DNA of 64,000 nt from Mucilaginibacter rigui (lineage in GTDB: Bacteria; Bacteroidota; Bacteroidia; Sphingobacteriales; Sphingobacteriaceae), in assembly GCF_014773275.1 (NCBI RefSeq), contig NZ_JACWMW010000003.1, positions 558,001 to 622,000 on the forward strand, given 5' to 3'. Positions within the stretch are counted from its first letter, which is position 1. Each line of letters opens with the position of its first letter. The notes beneath the pieces are model-generated. The model had not been told where the DNA came from, did no database searches, and saw nothing but the letters and a program-made list of their open reading frames with translations. The translations under genes and the position numbers were made by a program. This document shows, one piece after another, positions 54,055 to 62,397 of the stretch.

Positions 54055-54909
54055 ATGAAAAAAAAGATCCAACATATCCTTGCAGGCAGGGAGAAGCAAA
54101 TAACCAAAGAAGAAGCTGTGAGGCAGCCATTGCCACATATTGATTTCAGGTTTGCTAATCCGTTCATCGTTTTGCACCATATGGGGCCAAAGGAAATTAC
54201 ACCGGACCAGGAATTGCGCATTCATCCGCACCCGCACCGTGGCTTTGCACCGGTTACGTTTCAGTTGCAGGGCGAAGGCTACCATAAGGATAGTGCTGGG
54301 CACGATGGCATTATTAAAGCCGGAGATGTGCAATGGATGTTTGCAGGCAAGGGCGTTTTGCACAGCGAGGGCCCAACCGCCGACCTTTTAAAAAATGGCG
54401 GCACACAGGAGCTGATCCAGCTTTGGATAAACGTACCCAAAGCAAATAAATGGGACGAGCCAAGCTATCAATTGGCCACCAAAGCGCAACTGCCTAATAT
54501 ATTACAGCAGGATGGGGTAAACCTAAGGCTGGCAAGCGGCAGCTTCGACGGTAAAACCGGTCCGCTGAAAAGTTATACCCCCATTGTATCAATAGTGGGC
54601 GAAATAGCACAAGGCAAACAGGTGCAATTGATGGCAACCCCTGGCTACTGGACATTGCTTTATATAGCAAAAGGTAGTGTAACCATAAACCAGGAAACGG
54701 TTAGTCAGTATAACCTCATTGTTTTTGAGAAAGATAATGAAGAGATTATACTGACAGCCGAAGAAGACGCACTAATACTGTTTTTAAGCGCCGAGCCAAT
54801 TGAAGAGCCGGTTGCCGCTAAAGACAATTTTGTAATGAACACCGCCGAAGAAACCAACCAGGCTATTGATGATTATAAAAATGGTGTATTCGGCAAACTT
54901 GAATTTTAA
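54055..54909 (+). CDS. Pirin family bicupin protein
   Basis: A 284-residue cytoplasmic protein. ATG 54055 is chosen because the promoter -7 box overlaps the alternative upstream start. The N-terminal cupin carries the pirin metal motif HPHPHRGFAPVTF with ligands completed by GKGVLHSEG and a later Glu (GGTQELIQLWINVPK). The C-terminal cupin-like half ends VMNTAEETNQAIDDYKNGVFGKL. Pirins bind Fe and some oxidise flavonoids such as quercetin. It heads an operon with a ring-cleaving dioxygenase and an MhqD-like hydrolase, so a role in quinone or phenolic stress is likely. Confidence 0.92.
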   Translation: MKKKIQHILAGREKQITKEEAVRQPLPHIDFRFANPFIVLHHMGPKEITPDQELRIHPHPHRGFAPVTFQLQGEGYHKDSAGHDGIIKAGDVQWMFAGKGVLHSEGPTADLLKNGGTQELIQLWINVPKANKWDEPSYQLATKAQLPNILQQDGVNLRLASGSFDGKTGPLKSYTPIVSIVGEIAQGKQVQLMATPGYWTLLYIAKGSVTINQETVSQYNLIVFEKDNEEIILTAEEDALILFLSAEPIEEPVAAKDNFVMNTAEETNQAIDDYKNGVFGKLEF

Positions 54910-54944
54910 ATAAACTAAACATAAAAAATAAACACACACAGATC

Positions 54945-55880
54945 ATGGAAAATACAATAAACGGCATACATCACATCACAGCAATTGCAGGCAATGCCAA
55001 ACGTAATCACGACTTTTATACAAAAGTATTGGGGCAGCGCATGGTTAAAAAAACTGTGAATTTTGATGACCCCGAAACTTATCACCTATACTATGGGGAC
55101 AAACAAGGTACGCCCGGCACTATCCTTACTTTCTTCCCATGGGAAGGGATTGGTACAGGCAGGCGCGGCGCAAGGCAGGCAACCGAGATTGGTTACTCTG
55201 TACCCGAAGGCAGTTTTGATTTTTGGTTGAAACGCTTCGAAAAACATAACGTCACCTATAACAAAGTAGCCGAAAAATTTGGGGAGCAGTACCTTACCTT
55301 TTTAGACCCCGATGGTTTAAAACTGGAATTGATAGCCTCAAAAACTACCGATGCCCGCTTGCCATGGGAAACTGATGAGATCAAGGCAGATAATGCGACC
55401 AAAGGTTTTCATAACATAACCATCACCACCAACAAAATGCAGCCAACTGCTGATATTCTTACTAACGTGTTTGGCTATCGTTTATTAGAGCAGCATGTAA
55501 ACCGTTACAGGTTTATAACCGATGCGGTTGATAATGCCAATATTGTAGACCTGGTAGAGGTTCAAGGTGAAGTTGCCGGGCACGTAGCCGGTGGTTCTGT
55601 TCACCACGTGGCATTTAGGGTTAAAAATGAGGAGGTGTTAATGCAATATCGTGAGAAAATAGCAGCTTTAGGGTTGAATATTACTGATAAGATAGACCGT
55701 AACTACTTCTACTCGTTATACTTCCGCGAACCGGGAGGCGTATTGTTCGAGATTGCTACCGATAACCCGGGCTTTAGCGTTGACGAACCTGTGGATGAAT
55801 TAGGCACACATTTAAAATTGCCTGCACAACACGAAAGGTTCCGCAGTGCTTTAGAAAAATCATTACCAAAATTAGACTAA
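54945..55880 (+). CDS. Ring-cleaving dioxygenase (VOC/glyoxalase type), MhqO-like
   Basis: A 311-residue enzyme with two vicinal-oxygen-chelate halves. The first (about 6-130) begins IHHITAIAGNAKRNHDFYTKVLG and has YLTFLDPDGLKLEL. The second (about 150-285) has FHNITITTNKM, VHHVAFRVKNEE and FREPGGVLFEIATD, which contains the metal Glu. This matches the group that includes MhqO, which opens aromatic quinols. It lies 35 bases after pirin and 4 bases before the MhqD-like gene, an arrangement that matches hydroquinone-detoxification operons in other phyla. Confidence 0.92.
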   Translation: MENTINGIHHITAIAGNAKRNHDFYTKVLGQRMVKKTVNFDDPETYHLYYGDKQGTPGTILTFFPWEGIGTGRRGARQATEIGYSVPEGSFDFWLKRFEKHNVTYNKVAEKFGEQYLTFLDPDGLKLELIASKTTDARLPWETDEIKADNATKGFHNITITTNKMQPTADILTNVFGYRLLEQHVNRYRFITDAVDNANIVDLVEVQGEVAGHVAGGSVHHVAFRVKNEEVLMQYREKIAALGLNITDKIDRNYFYSLYFREPGGVLFEIATDNPGFSVDEPVDELGTHLKLPAQHERFRSALEKSLPKLD

Positions 55881-55884
55881 GCAA

Positions 55885-56508
55885 ATGTACACACACAGCA
55901 ATCAAATAAGCATTGGCGGCGTACCAGCCGCCAATGCAAAAGCTGCCCTGATCATGCTGCATGGCAGAGGCGCTTCGGCTGCCGATATCATGAGGCTTGC
56001 CCGCGAGTTTAACGCAACTGAAATGACCGTTTATGCGCCACAGGCTACTAATAATAGCTGGTACCCCTACAGCTTTTTAGCACCTGTTGAAGAAAATGAA
56101 CCGGCATTAAGCTCGGCTTTAGCACTTATTGATGAAGTGGTAGCGCAGGCTTTGGCGGATGGTTTTACTGCTGATAAGATCTACTTTGCCGGGTTTTCGC
56201 AAGGGGCATGTTTAACGTTGGAATACATCACCCGTAATGCCAAACAATATGGGGGCGCGGTAGCGTTTACCGGGGGATTGATTGGCGAAGAGTTAAACCT
56301 AAATAACTATAAAGGCGATTTTGCAGGTACGCCTGTATTGATTACTACCGGCGACCCAGACCCGCATGTACCATTGAGCAGGGTAGAAGAAAGCGCAGAG
56401 CAATTAAAGGGCATGAATGCTAATGTTAGTGTAAAAGTTTATAAAGGCCGCCAGCATACCATTAGTTATGACGAAATTGCATTAGCTAATCAAATGGTGT
56501 TTATATGA
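55885..56508 (+). CDS. Phospholipase/carboxylesterase-type hydrolase, MhqD-like
   Basis: A 207-residue alpha/beta hydrolase. Key points are AALIMLHGRGASAADIM (oxyanion hole), YFAGFSQGACLTLEY with nucleophile Ser105, VLITTGDPDPHVPLSRV with the acid, and KGRQHTISYDE with the His. The size and pattern fit the carboxylesterase 2 / MhqD group. It probably hydrolyses the product of the dioxygenase encoded 4 bases upstream. Confidence 0.9.
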   Translation: MYTHSNQISIGGVPAANAKAALIMLHGRGASAADIMRLAREFNATEMTVYAPQATNNSWYPYSFLAPVEENEPALSSALALIDEVVAQALADGFTADKIYFAGFSQGACLTLEYITRNAKQYGGAVAFTGGLIGEELNLNNYKGDFAGTPVLITTGDPDPHVPLSRVEESAEQLKGMNANVSVKVYKGRQHTISYDEIALANQMVFI

Positions 56509-56512
56509 AACC

Positions 56513-56559
56513 ATCATGAGCCTCCGCTCAAAAACGGAACTAATAAAACGGCTCATGAT
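56513..56559 (+). repeat. Nested hairpin between the hydrolase and the small GNAT gene
   Basis: ATCATGAGCC (56513-56522) and GGCTCATGAT (56550-56559) form a perfect 10-base inverted repeat, with an inner TCCG/CGGA stem in the loop. It starts 4 bases after the upstream stop. No T-tract follows; it may process or attenuate the transcript before the next unit. Confidence 0.55.
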
Positions 56560-56591
56560 AGCTTCATCGCCATTAAAAACTAATTACTTTG

Positions 56592-56660
56592 ATGAAAAAA
56601 ATGATCGATTATTTACTGGCGCTGTGGACATCGCGTCAGTTTAAAAAAGTAAGAAAATGA
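56592..56660 (+). CDS. Possible 22-residue small peptide, coupled to the next gene
   Basis: ATG 56592 opens a short frame [22 protein letters not shown] ending in TGA 56658-56660, which overlaps the next ATG (ATGA at 56657). The peptide has a hydrophobic core flanked by Lys and Arg residues, like a small membrane-surface helix. The exact 4-base overlap and start context support translation, possibly as a coupling leader for the GNAT gene. There is no family evidence. Confidence 0.4.
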   Translation: MKKMIDYLLALWTSRQFKKVRK

Positions 56661-56941
56661 ATTACGATAATATAGAACTTGTAAATAATGAAGCTATTCA
56701 CAACTTTGAACTGGTTGTAGACGGGCATCGCTCTTTTATTGACTACAAAACCAGGGATAACAAGATCTACCTGATCCACACCGAAGTGCCTGCAGAGCTG
56801 GAAGGCCGTGGCGTTGCTGCAGCAATAGTAGAGAAAACATTAACCTACATTGAACAAAAGGGATTAAAGCTAGTGCCTTTATGCGCCTACGTACAATTCT
56901 TTTTAAAACGCCACCCTGAGTGGAATAGAATAGTAGCTTAA
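56657..56941 (+). CDS. Small GNAT-like N-acetyltransferase (YidJ type)
   Basis: A 94-residue single-domain protein. It has [31 protein letters not shown] and the acetyl-CoA loop [15 protein letters not shown], followed by [18 protein letters not shown], the pattern of the short Gcn5-related family that contains YidJ. Function is unknown. The start overlaps the 22-residue frame upstream, and a cupin gene follows after 2 bases. Confidence 0.87.
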   Translation: MNYDNIELVNNEAIHNFELVVDGHRSFIDYKTRDNKIYLIHTEVPAELEGRGVAAAIVEKTLTYIEQKGLKLVPLCAYVQFFLKRHPEWNRIVA

Positions 56942-56943
56942 AT

Positions 56944-57297
56944 ATGGAAACCTTTAAAGTAACCCGTGTATATGCAGACGAAAATGGCGAAAGCCGTTTT
57001 GATGAAGTGTTTTACCCGTTAACGGATGCCGGGCCAATCGGTCACTTATCACAAAATGTGCAGGTTAAGCAACTACAATTCAGAAAAGTACCCGCCGGTT
57101 ATAATGATCTGCACAATGCGCCGCAAAGGCAATACGTAGTTTTGCTTGATGGTGGTGTAGAGATTGAAACATCAACCGGAGAAAAGCGGGCGTTTAAACC
57201 CGGCGAGATCTTGCTGATGGAAGATACCACAGGTAAAGGCCATCGCAGTAGTAATCTGGAGCAAAAGGAGCGGAACTCCCTGTTTATCATTCTATAA
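56944..57297 (+). CDS. Cupin-fold small protein
   Basis: A 117-residue single cupin domain. The barrel pattern is visible (KVPAGYNDLHNAPQRQYVVLLDGGVEIET, then FKPGEILLMEDTTGKGHRS). The metal-binding His set is partial: only H in the NDLHNAP stretch and GKGHRS are candidates. Substrate unknown. It overlaps the convergent DAC-like gene by 6 bases. Confidence 0.8.
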   Translation: METFKVTRVYADENGESRFDEVFYPLTDAGPIGHLSQNVQVKQLQFRKVPAGYNDLHNAPQRQYVVLLDGGVEIETSTGEKRAFKPGEILLMEDTTGKGHRSSNLEQKERNSLFIIL

Positions 57298-58434
57298 CAA
57301 CAGTACATCTATCCGGTGGGCATGCACCATACTCAGTTCTACCGACCAGGCAAATACCGTAAACTGTCCATCCTGCGAAGCCACCAATGCCACAGCATCG
57401 TGCTGATCGCTTACAAATTGTGCAGCTGCTAAATGGCGGCTGCCACCACTTTGGGCAGGGTGCATTCTTACCGCTTTGCCATCGGCAACAGGTTCTGTCA
57501 TGATGATTTGCCCTACGGGTACATTATTAGCCGAACGGGCTGCTTTAGCACCGAAAGCAAGCAAGTCGTATTTATCAGTAATAACCGTAGCGCCATCAAC
57601 AGCTGTAAAGCCCCCTATCAGGTCAATAGCTTCCAGTAACGATTCCTGCCACTCCAGTTTTTTACGTTCCTGTTCGGTAAGTTTTAAAAGTTCATCAATA
57701 GCGCCATAGGCTGGTATAACAGGATATTTTACCGGTTGTACGATAGATTCCCTCCATTTCTCTGTCCCCGCCGGTACCATCAATACCAATCCCCCACGTT
57801 TATGCTTGCGCATAGATGCCGCTAATTGTACAAGTACGTTAAAGGATTCGCCCATGTACGATGGCAGGGGCATATTGGCAAGCGATTTAAGCAATTGCGG
57901 GCAATCGGCCACACCCATGGTGGCCTCATCTAAAACTTTTATCTGGTCGCCTTGTAAAACGGCTACATTCACAAACTTACCGAAGCCATCAACCCGGCGG
58001 TGTTTAATTACCAGCAAGCCGGGTTCAACTACCTCTAAAACAAAGCAAATGGCGGGTACACTGTGCGTAGTGCCCCATATAAACAAGTCGTCGCCGTCGG
58101 GCCAAACACCTAAGTGAATACCGGGTTGCTCAACGGCAGGGGCAAGCTTAATAAGGTTTTGGGTAGTTAATCGTAGTTTCTCGCCAAAAATAAGGGGCTT
58201 ATCTGATTGTGAAGGCTGTAATAACGCTAATGATATATTGGGTGACCGCCCTTCCTCGCGCCGCATACTGGCCCAAAATGCAATATCAATAACCGCTTCA
58301 ATGATATGGCTATCCGGTGCGGTAGCTATATTACTATCGGTGATACTTTGCGCCGCAAACTGATGCTTTTTAAAGTGGGCTTCAATTTCGGGCGCAACCA
58401 TGCGGGCCGGTAAATAGGTAGGTTCAGATAGCAT
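57292..58434 (-). CDS. DACNV-type sensor protein with a diadenylate-cyclase-like C-terminal domain
   Basis: A 380-residue soluble protein starting at ATG 58434 (a TTG further upstream is less likely). The N-terminal 240 residues are a sensor-like domain (IEAVIDIAFWASMRREEGRSPNISLAL, LHLGVWPDGDDLFIWGTT-type) resembling the DACNV domain. The C-terminal domain has the two landmark blocks of diadenylate cyclases: DGA at 280-282 in FTAVDGATVITDKYDLL, and SRHLAA at 332-337, where the catalytic RHR normally lies, followed by DAVALVASQDGQFTVF. The third basic residue of RHR is Leu here. It may make cyclic di-AMP, a related dinucleotide, or be an inactive sensor. It is monocistronic and divergent from the WalJ-like gene. 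Confidence 0.72.
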   Translation of the reverse strand: MLSEPTYLPARMVAPEIEAHFKKHQFAAQSITDSNIATAPDSHIIEAVIDIAFWASMRREEGRSPNISLALLQPSQSDKPLIFGEKLRLTTQNLIKLAPAVEQPGIHLGVWPDGDDLFIWGTTHSVPAICFVLEVVEPGLLVIKHRRVDGFGKFVNVAVLQGDQIKVLDEATMGVADCPQLLKSLANMPLPSYMGESFNVLVQLAASMRKHKRGGLVLMVPAGTEKWRESIVQPVKYPVIPAYGAIDELLKLTEQERKKLEWQESLLEAIDLIGGFTAVDGATVITDKYDLLAFGAKAARSANNVPVGQIIMTEPVADGKAVRMHPAQSGGSRHLAAAQFVSDQHDAVALVASQDGQFTVFAWSVELSMVHAHRIDVLLL

Positions 58435-58616
58435 TGTACAAGTGTTTTTCAATACAATTATAGTTAATATCTGCGGGCATTAGTGTTAATGTTATGTAAG
58501 TTAATATTGTTTGCGGTTGATGTGACAATTGATGTGCAGTAAGTGGATTTTCTTATGTTGAAAATTAACTGCGCTAAAGCTTTTAGTATTTATACAAAAT
58601 GTTTTACTTTGTATAT

Positions 58617-59450
58617 ATGCCGGTGTTTATAGCGTCATTGAATTCGGGGAGTAACGGCAATTGTTATTACGTTGGTAACGAGCGTGAAGCGGTGCTGGTA
58701 GATGCCGGTATATCATGCCGCGAAACCGAGAAGCGCATGGCCCGCCTGGGTTTATCCATGCAAAAGGTAAAAGCCATCTTTATATCGCACGAACATACCG
58801 ACCATATTAAAGGGCTGGGTGTTTTAGCACGTAAATATCGCTTGCCGGTGTATGTTACCGATGGTACAGTACATCATTGCGGAGATGTGCCAAAAGAGTT
58901 ATGCATCCCCTTAAAATCATATCTGGCGGTTAAAATTGGGAACCTGGAGATTATTGGATTCCCTAAACATCACGATGCTGTTGAGCCACATAGCTTTATG
59001 GTAACCAACGGCGATATCCGCATAGGTGTTTTTACAGATATTGGCGCACCGTGCGAACACCTGATCCGCCATTTTGCGCAATGCCATGCAGTGTTCCTTG
59101 AAGCTAATTACGATGAGGAAATGATGGAACAGGGCCGATACCCATATTTTCTGAAAAGGCGGATCCGGGGCGGGAAAGGCCACTTATCAAATAAACAGGC
59201 GCTTGATATATTTATTGAGCATAAACCAAGTTATATGAGCCATGTATTATTAGCGCATTTATCGAAAGATAACAATTGCCCCGAGCTGGCGCTGAAAATG
59301 TTTACCGGGCATGCCGGTGATACGCATATCAGTGTTGCTTCGCGATATGAGGAAAGCCCTGTTTTTGTGATAGATCCATTGCCGGTTGCTCCAGGCGACA
59401 GCCAGATGCTTAACCAAATTACCGGGCAGTTTCAGTTTGCAATAGGCTAA
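58617..59450 (+). CDS. WalJ/YycJ-like metallo-beta-lactamase-fold hydrolase
   Basis: A 277-residue protein starting at ATG 58617 (MPVFIASLNSGSNGNCYYVG), which matches the usual N terminus; an in-frame ATG six codons upstream is also possible. The zinc signature is FISHEHTDHIKG, with later ligands in FPKHHDAVEPH, VFTDIGAPCEH and VLLAHLSKDNN. The family includes WalJ/YycJ, 5' exonuclease-like phosphodiesterases involved in DNA damage and cell-wall signalling. A TTACTTTG box 6 bases before this ATG hints at a near-leaderless transcript. Confidence 0.88.
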   Translation: MPVFIASLNSGSNGNCYYVGNEREAVLVDAGISCRETEKRMARLGLSMQKVKAIFISHEHTDHIKGLGVLARKYRLPVYVTDGTVHHCGDVPKELCIPLKSYLAVKIGNLEIIGFPKHHDAVEPHSFMVTNGDIRIGVFTDIGAPCEHLIRHFAQCHAVFLEANYDEEMMEQGRYPYFLKRRIRGGKGHLSNKQALDIFIEHKPSYMSHVLLAHLSKDNNCPELALKMFTGHAGDTHISVASRYEESPVFVIDPLPVAPGDSQMLNQITGQFQFAIG

Positions 59451-59572
59451 CATTTATTAAGTGTTCACGTTCACAGCCTGAACCGCATGTGTATTTTGTA
59501 ATTTGCTTATAATCAATGTATTAAATAAAAAATTTTCGCGCTATTTAAGTGAACAAAGTATAGCTCCTATTC

Positions 59573-60262
59573 ATGCTCGACATACTATATCAAGACGAAA
59601 ACCTTATTGCTATAAATAAACCGCACGGGTTACTGGTGCACAGGTCGCCTATAGCTGCCGATGCAGAAGAATTTGCTTTGCAATTGCTACGCGACCAGAT
59701 AGGGAAGAAGGTGAACCCCGCTCATCGTATCGACAGAAAAACGGGGGGCGTACTGCTCTTTGCTTTTGATAAACCTACCGAGATATCCATGCAGCAGGCC
59801 TTTATGGAAAACAGGGTAAAAAAGAAATACCTGGCTATATTACGCGGATACACGCCTGATAATGAGGAGATAAATTACCCTTTGCGTAAAGAGAATGGTA
59901 CGTTACAGGAGGCCCTAACGCGATATACAACCCTCAACAGGGCCGAGCTTGATGTGCCGTTCGGCGCGCACCCAACATCAAGATATTCACTTATTGAGGC
60001 GTCGCCGGAAACCGGCCGTATGCACCAGCTGCGTAAACACTTTGCCCATATATTTCACCCTATTATTGGCGACCGTACGCATGGATGCAATAAACAGAAT
60101 AAGTTTTTTAAAGAAACGTGGGAGATGGAAACTATGCTGTTGCACGCATCACAACTTACATTTATACACCCAGTTACAGAAGAGGAGATAGTTATAAAAG
60201 CACCTTTACAGCCGGAGTTTAAGCGGGTAATGCAACTGATGGGTTGGGAGGATATTAAATAA
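59573..60262 (+). CDS. truC: TruC-like tRNA pseudouridine synthase
   Basis: A 229-residue RluA-family enzyme. It begins ILYQDENLIAINKPHGLLVHRSP and carries the catalytic block NPAHRIDRKTGGVLLFA with the active Asp, then LKKKYLAILRGY-type and RMHQLRKHFAH motifs. Length and the WEMETMLLHASQL ending fit TruC, which makes pseudouridine 65 in tRNA. No S4 domain is present, as expected for TruC. It stands alone. Confidence 0.88.
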   Translation: MLDILYQDENLIAINKPHGLLVHRSPIAADAEEFALQLLRDQIGKKVNPAHRIDRKTGGVLLFAFDKPTEISMQQAFMENRVKKKYLAILRGYTPDNEEINYPLRKENGTLQEALTRYTTLNRAELDVPFGAHPTSRYSLIEASPETGRMHQLRKHFAHIFHPIIGDRTHGCNKQNKFFKETWEMETMLLHASQLTFIHPVTEEEIVIKAPLQPEFKRVMQLMGWEDIK

Positions 60263-60281
60263 ATTCAATAAATTTTCTGCG

Positions 60282-60314
60282 CCCTAAAACGACCCTGAAA
60301 CGACTTTAAAACGC
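60282..60314 (+). repeat. Three near-tandem 11-base repeats
   Basis: CCCTAAAACGA, CCCTGAAACGA and CTTTAAAACGC follow one another directly, 20 bases after the truC stop. They resemble the TAAAACG half of the LacI-type operators but lack the palindrome. Significance is uncertain. Confidence 0.35.
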
Positions 60315-60484
60315 CCCTTTTATATCGCTTTTGATCAAATATTTTAAATTAAATATGTTAATTATGATGTTGGGTACAGTAATTATGATGAATATTCCCG
60401 AATAGGCACTATTCCGTTTTTTTCATTTGGAACGCATGGTGGAAAGCGAAACTTGAATTTGCATCCTAACTAATAAACAATCTT

Positions 60485-60492
60485 TATATTTG
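60485..60492 (+). promoter_or_regulatory. -7 promoter element immediately before the DUF1456 gene
   Basis: TATATTTG matches TAnnTTTG and lies only 4 bases before ATG 60497, so the transcript would be leaderless. TTTG at 60458-60461 is a possible -33, slightly farther away than usual. Confidence 0.45.
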
Positions 60493-60496
60493 CAGT

Positions 60497-60754
60497 ATGA
60501 GTAATAACGAGGTAATGAAAAAGCTGCGTGTGGCCCTCAGCCTTCGCGATGATGATATTGTTGAAATATTAAAACTGGCTAATTTTCGTACTACTAAAAC
60601 AGAGTTGAGCGCTATATTCCGTAGCGAAGATCACCCCAATTATGTACAATGTAAAGACCAACTGCTGCGTAACTTTTTAAACGGCCTGGTTATACATCTT
60701 CGTGGCCCTATGCCTCCAAAAACACCCAAGCCAGAGCGTAAAGAGAATAGTTAA
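60497..60754 (+). CDS. DUF1456 (YehS-like) family protein, short form
   Basis: An 85-residue protein with one copy of the DUF1456 repeat (NNEVMKKLRVALSLRDDDIVEILKLANF, then LSAIFRSEDHPNYVQCKDQLLRNFLNGLVIHLRG) and a Pro/Lys tail. Enterobacterial YehS has two copies and is about twice as long, so this is a single-repeat version. Function unknown. The last 4 bases overlap the convergent CAP gene. Confidence 0.87.
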   Translation: MSNNEVMKKLRVALSLRDDDIVEILKLANFRTTKTELSAIFRSEDHPNYVQCKDQLLRNFLNGLVIHLRGPMPPKTPKPERKENS

Positions 60755-61314
60755 TTCTTTTGGATCAAGCGGTACTTACCGCTTTTTATAAGCCGTTGCT
60801 GTTCCTCGCTAAACGGCTCGCGCCCACCAAAATCTTGTACCCAGTATTTGCTGTTTTCGGCAACACCTACTTCTTTAAAACCGGGGTTCATCAGGTTTTT
60901 ACAATGGCCTTCGCTTTTAAACCAACCGGCCATTACCTCGGGGATACTGGTTTGCCCAAAGGCAATATTTTCGCCAATCATAAAACTTTTCCAGCCTTTA
61001 AATACATAGCCGGCAGTAACAATACGGGTGTTCATGGTTCGGCCGTCCTTACTTTCGTGGCTAAAGTAATTTCTTCGTGCCATATCTTTTGCATGGCCTT
61101 TGGCTGCTTCTTCCAAATCGCTGTTCCAAACAAGGGGTGGGGCAGGGGGGTAATAAGTATCGCCGCAATTACAGCCTTTTGCGCGGGTTTTATTAATCAG
61201 GTTTAAAAACTCCTGTTTAAACGAAGCGCTGTCATCAGCCCTGTTTATTAAAATAAACGAACTGAACACCAATACGGTTATAGAGAATAAAATGCCTGAA
61301 ATGTATTTCTTCAT
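60751..61314 (-). CDS. CAP domain (SCP/PR-1-like) secreted protein
   Basis: A 187-residue protein with an N-terminal membrane or signal segment (about 5-24). The CAP domain (about 30-165) shows LINKTRAKGCNCG, PPLVWNSDLEEAAKGHAKDMARRNYFSHE and GENIAFGQTSIPEVMAGWFKSEGHCKNLMNPGFKEVGVA. The His and Glu cluster of the CAP cavity is present. Bacterial CAP proteins are extracellular; their targets are mostly unknown. Confidence 0.9.
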   Translation of the reverse strand: MKKYISGILFSITVLVFSSFILINRADDSASFKQEFLNLINKTRAKGCNCGDTYYPPAPPLVWNSDLEEAAKGHAKDMARRNYFSHESKDGRTMNTRIVTAGYVFKGWKSFMIGENIAFGQTSIPEVMAGWFKSEGHCKNLMNPGFKEVGVAENSKYWVQDFGGREPFSEEQQRLIKSGKYRLIQKN

Positions 61315-61396
61315 GTCGATAATTCAGACATTATTAACGTATTATGGTTTAATTATATATAACCATGGCGTAAATTTCGTGAAGTTTTTTTGAGGG

Positions 61397-62173
61397 TTAT
61401 AACGATGCCAGTTTACCTGCTGCCGCCGTTTTTAATGGCTTTTTTGCAGCCACTACCGGTTTCTTTTTTTTGATAAGAGCAGGCTTTTTATCCTTTACAG
61501 GGGTGTTATCAAAAGTAATAATTACGCCTTTTTCCTCGTCGCGTTGCAATTGTGCTGCTATCTCAGTAGCGCGCTTTTCTGCGGCGTCGCCTTTTTCATA
61601 ATCTTTTTGACGGTTATACAGGTAGGCATAATTTTGCTGCACAACGGCTTCTAAAGCAGGCATATTATTAGCGGTAGACCATTTTAAGGCTTCGTTCAGA
61701 TCTCGTGCAGCCATTTTATATTCACCAAGTTCCATTTTTATGGCCGATAGCTTTACCAATGAACTAATAATGTTGGGTATGTCTTTTACCTTGCGCGATA
61801 TCTTGTTTGATTGGAGCGTAAACCACTTAGCCTCGCTGTATTTTTTTTGCGAGATATAAACCCTTGCCAGGTCATCAAAGCTCGACCGGATACCTGTAGT
61901 ATCTTCATAATAGCTATAATTATGCAGGGCCAATAAAGTATAATGGATAGCTTCTGTTTGGTAATAGGCCCTTACATTACGGTTAGGCTGTTTATCAAAT
62001 TTAAGGTACTCGGTTGCAATTTGGGTATATATAGCGCCTTTAAGGGTATCGTTAGTAGTGAGCTGTAATTTTTGCTTAAGGCTGTCTATGCTGCTTCTGT
62101 CAACATCATCTGCATGCACGGCAAATGTAGTAGCGGCTAATATAAATGTGATGAGTATAAAAAGTTTTTTCAT
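61397..62173 (-). CDS. Secreted TPR-type repeat protein
   Basis: A 258-residue protein starting at ATG 62173, where a signal peptide follows (MKKLFILITFILAATTFAVHA); an earlier in-frame start at 62209 is less likely. The body (about 40-190) is helical with the spacing of tetratricopeptide repeats (AIYTQIATEYLKF, SFDDLARVYISQKKYSEAKWF, AARDLNEALKWST, YAYLYNRQKDYEKGDAAEKRATE). The tail is Lys/Ala/Pro-rich. It resembles the sensor portion of Bacteroidota TPR kinases but no kinase follows. Role unknown. Confidence 0.75.
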   Translation of the reverse strand: MKKLFILITFILAATTFAVHADDVDRSSIDSLKQKLQLTTNDTLKGAIYTQIATEYLKFDKQPNRNVRAYYQTEAIHYTLLALHNYSYYEDTTGIRSSFDDLARVYISQKKYSEAKWFTLQSNKISRKVKDIPNIISSLVKLSAIKMELGEYKMAARDLNEALKWSTANNMPALEAVVQQNYAYLYNRQKDYEKGDAAEKRATEIAAQLQRDEEKGVIITFDNTPVKDKKPALIKKKKPVVAAKKPLKTAAAGKLASL

Positions 62174-62397
62174 CTGCAAACAGATATCAATATGTATGTT
62201 ATACTGCAATCAAATTTTATGCCCGTTTATTTAATATAAATATTGCGGGGCGTGCAATTTACAATAAACATTGCTAATAGCATAATTAGTTTGATTTATA
62301 GCTACTTACAGTTTAATAAATAGGTATTGGCGCTGCTAAATTTTATCAGCAGTTAAATATTAGTACATGGTAATGTACAGTATAACAGAATTTTGTT

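Noticed and set aside
60760..61206. A 148-codon + strand frame opposite the CAP gene
   Set aside because: The reverse strand gives a complete CAP domain with signal sequence; the + strand translation shows no recognisable domain.
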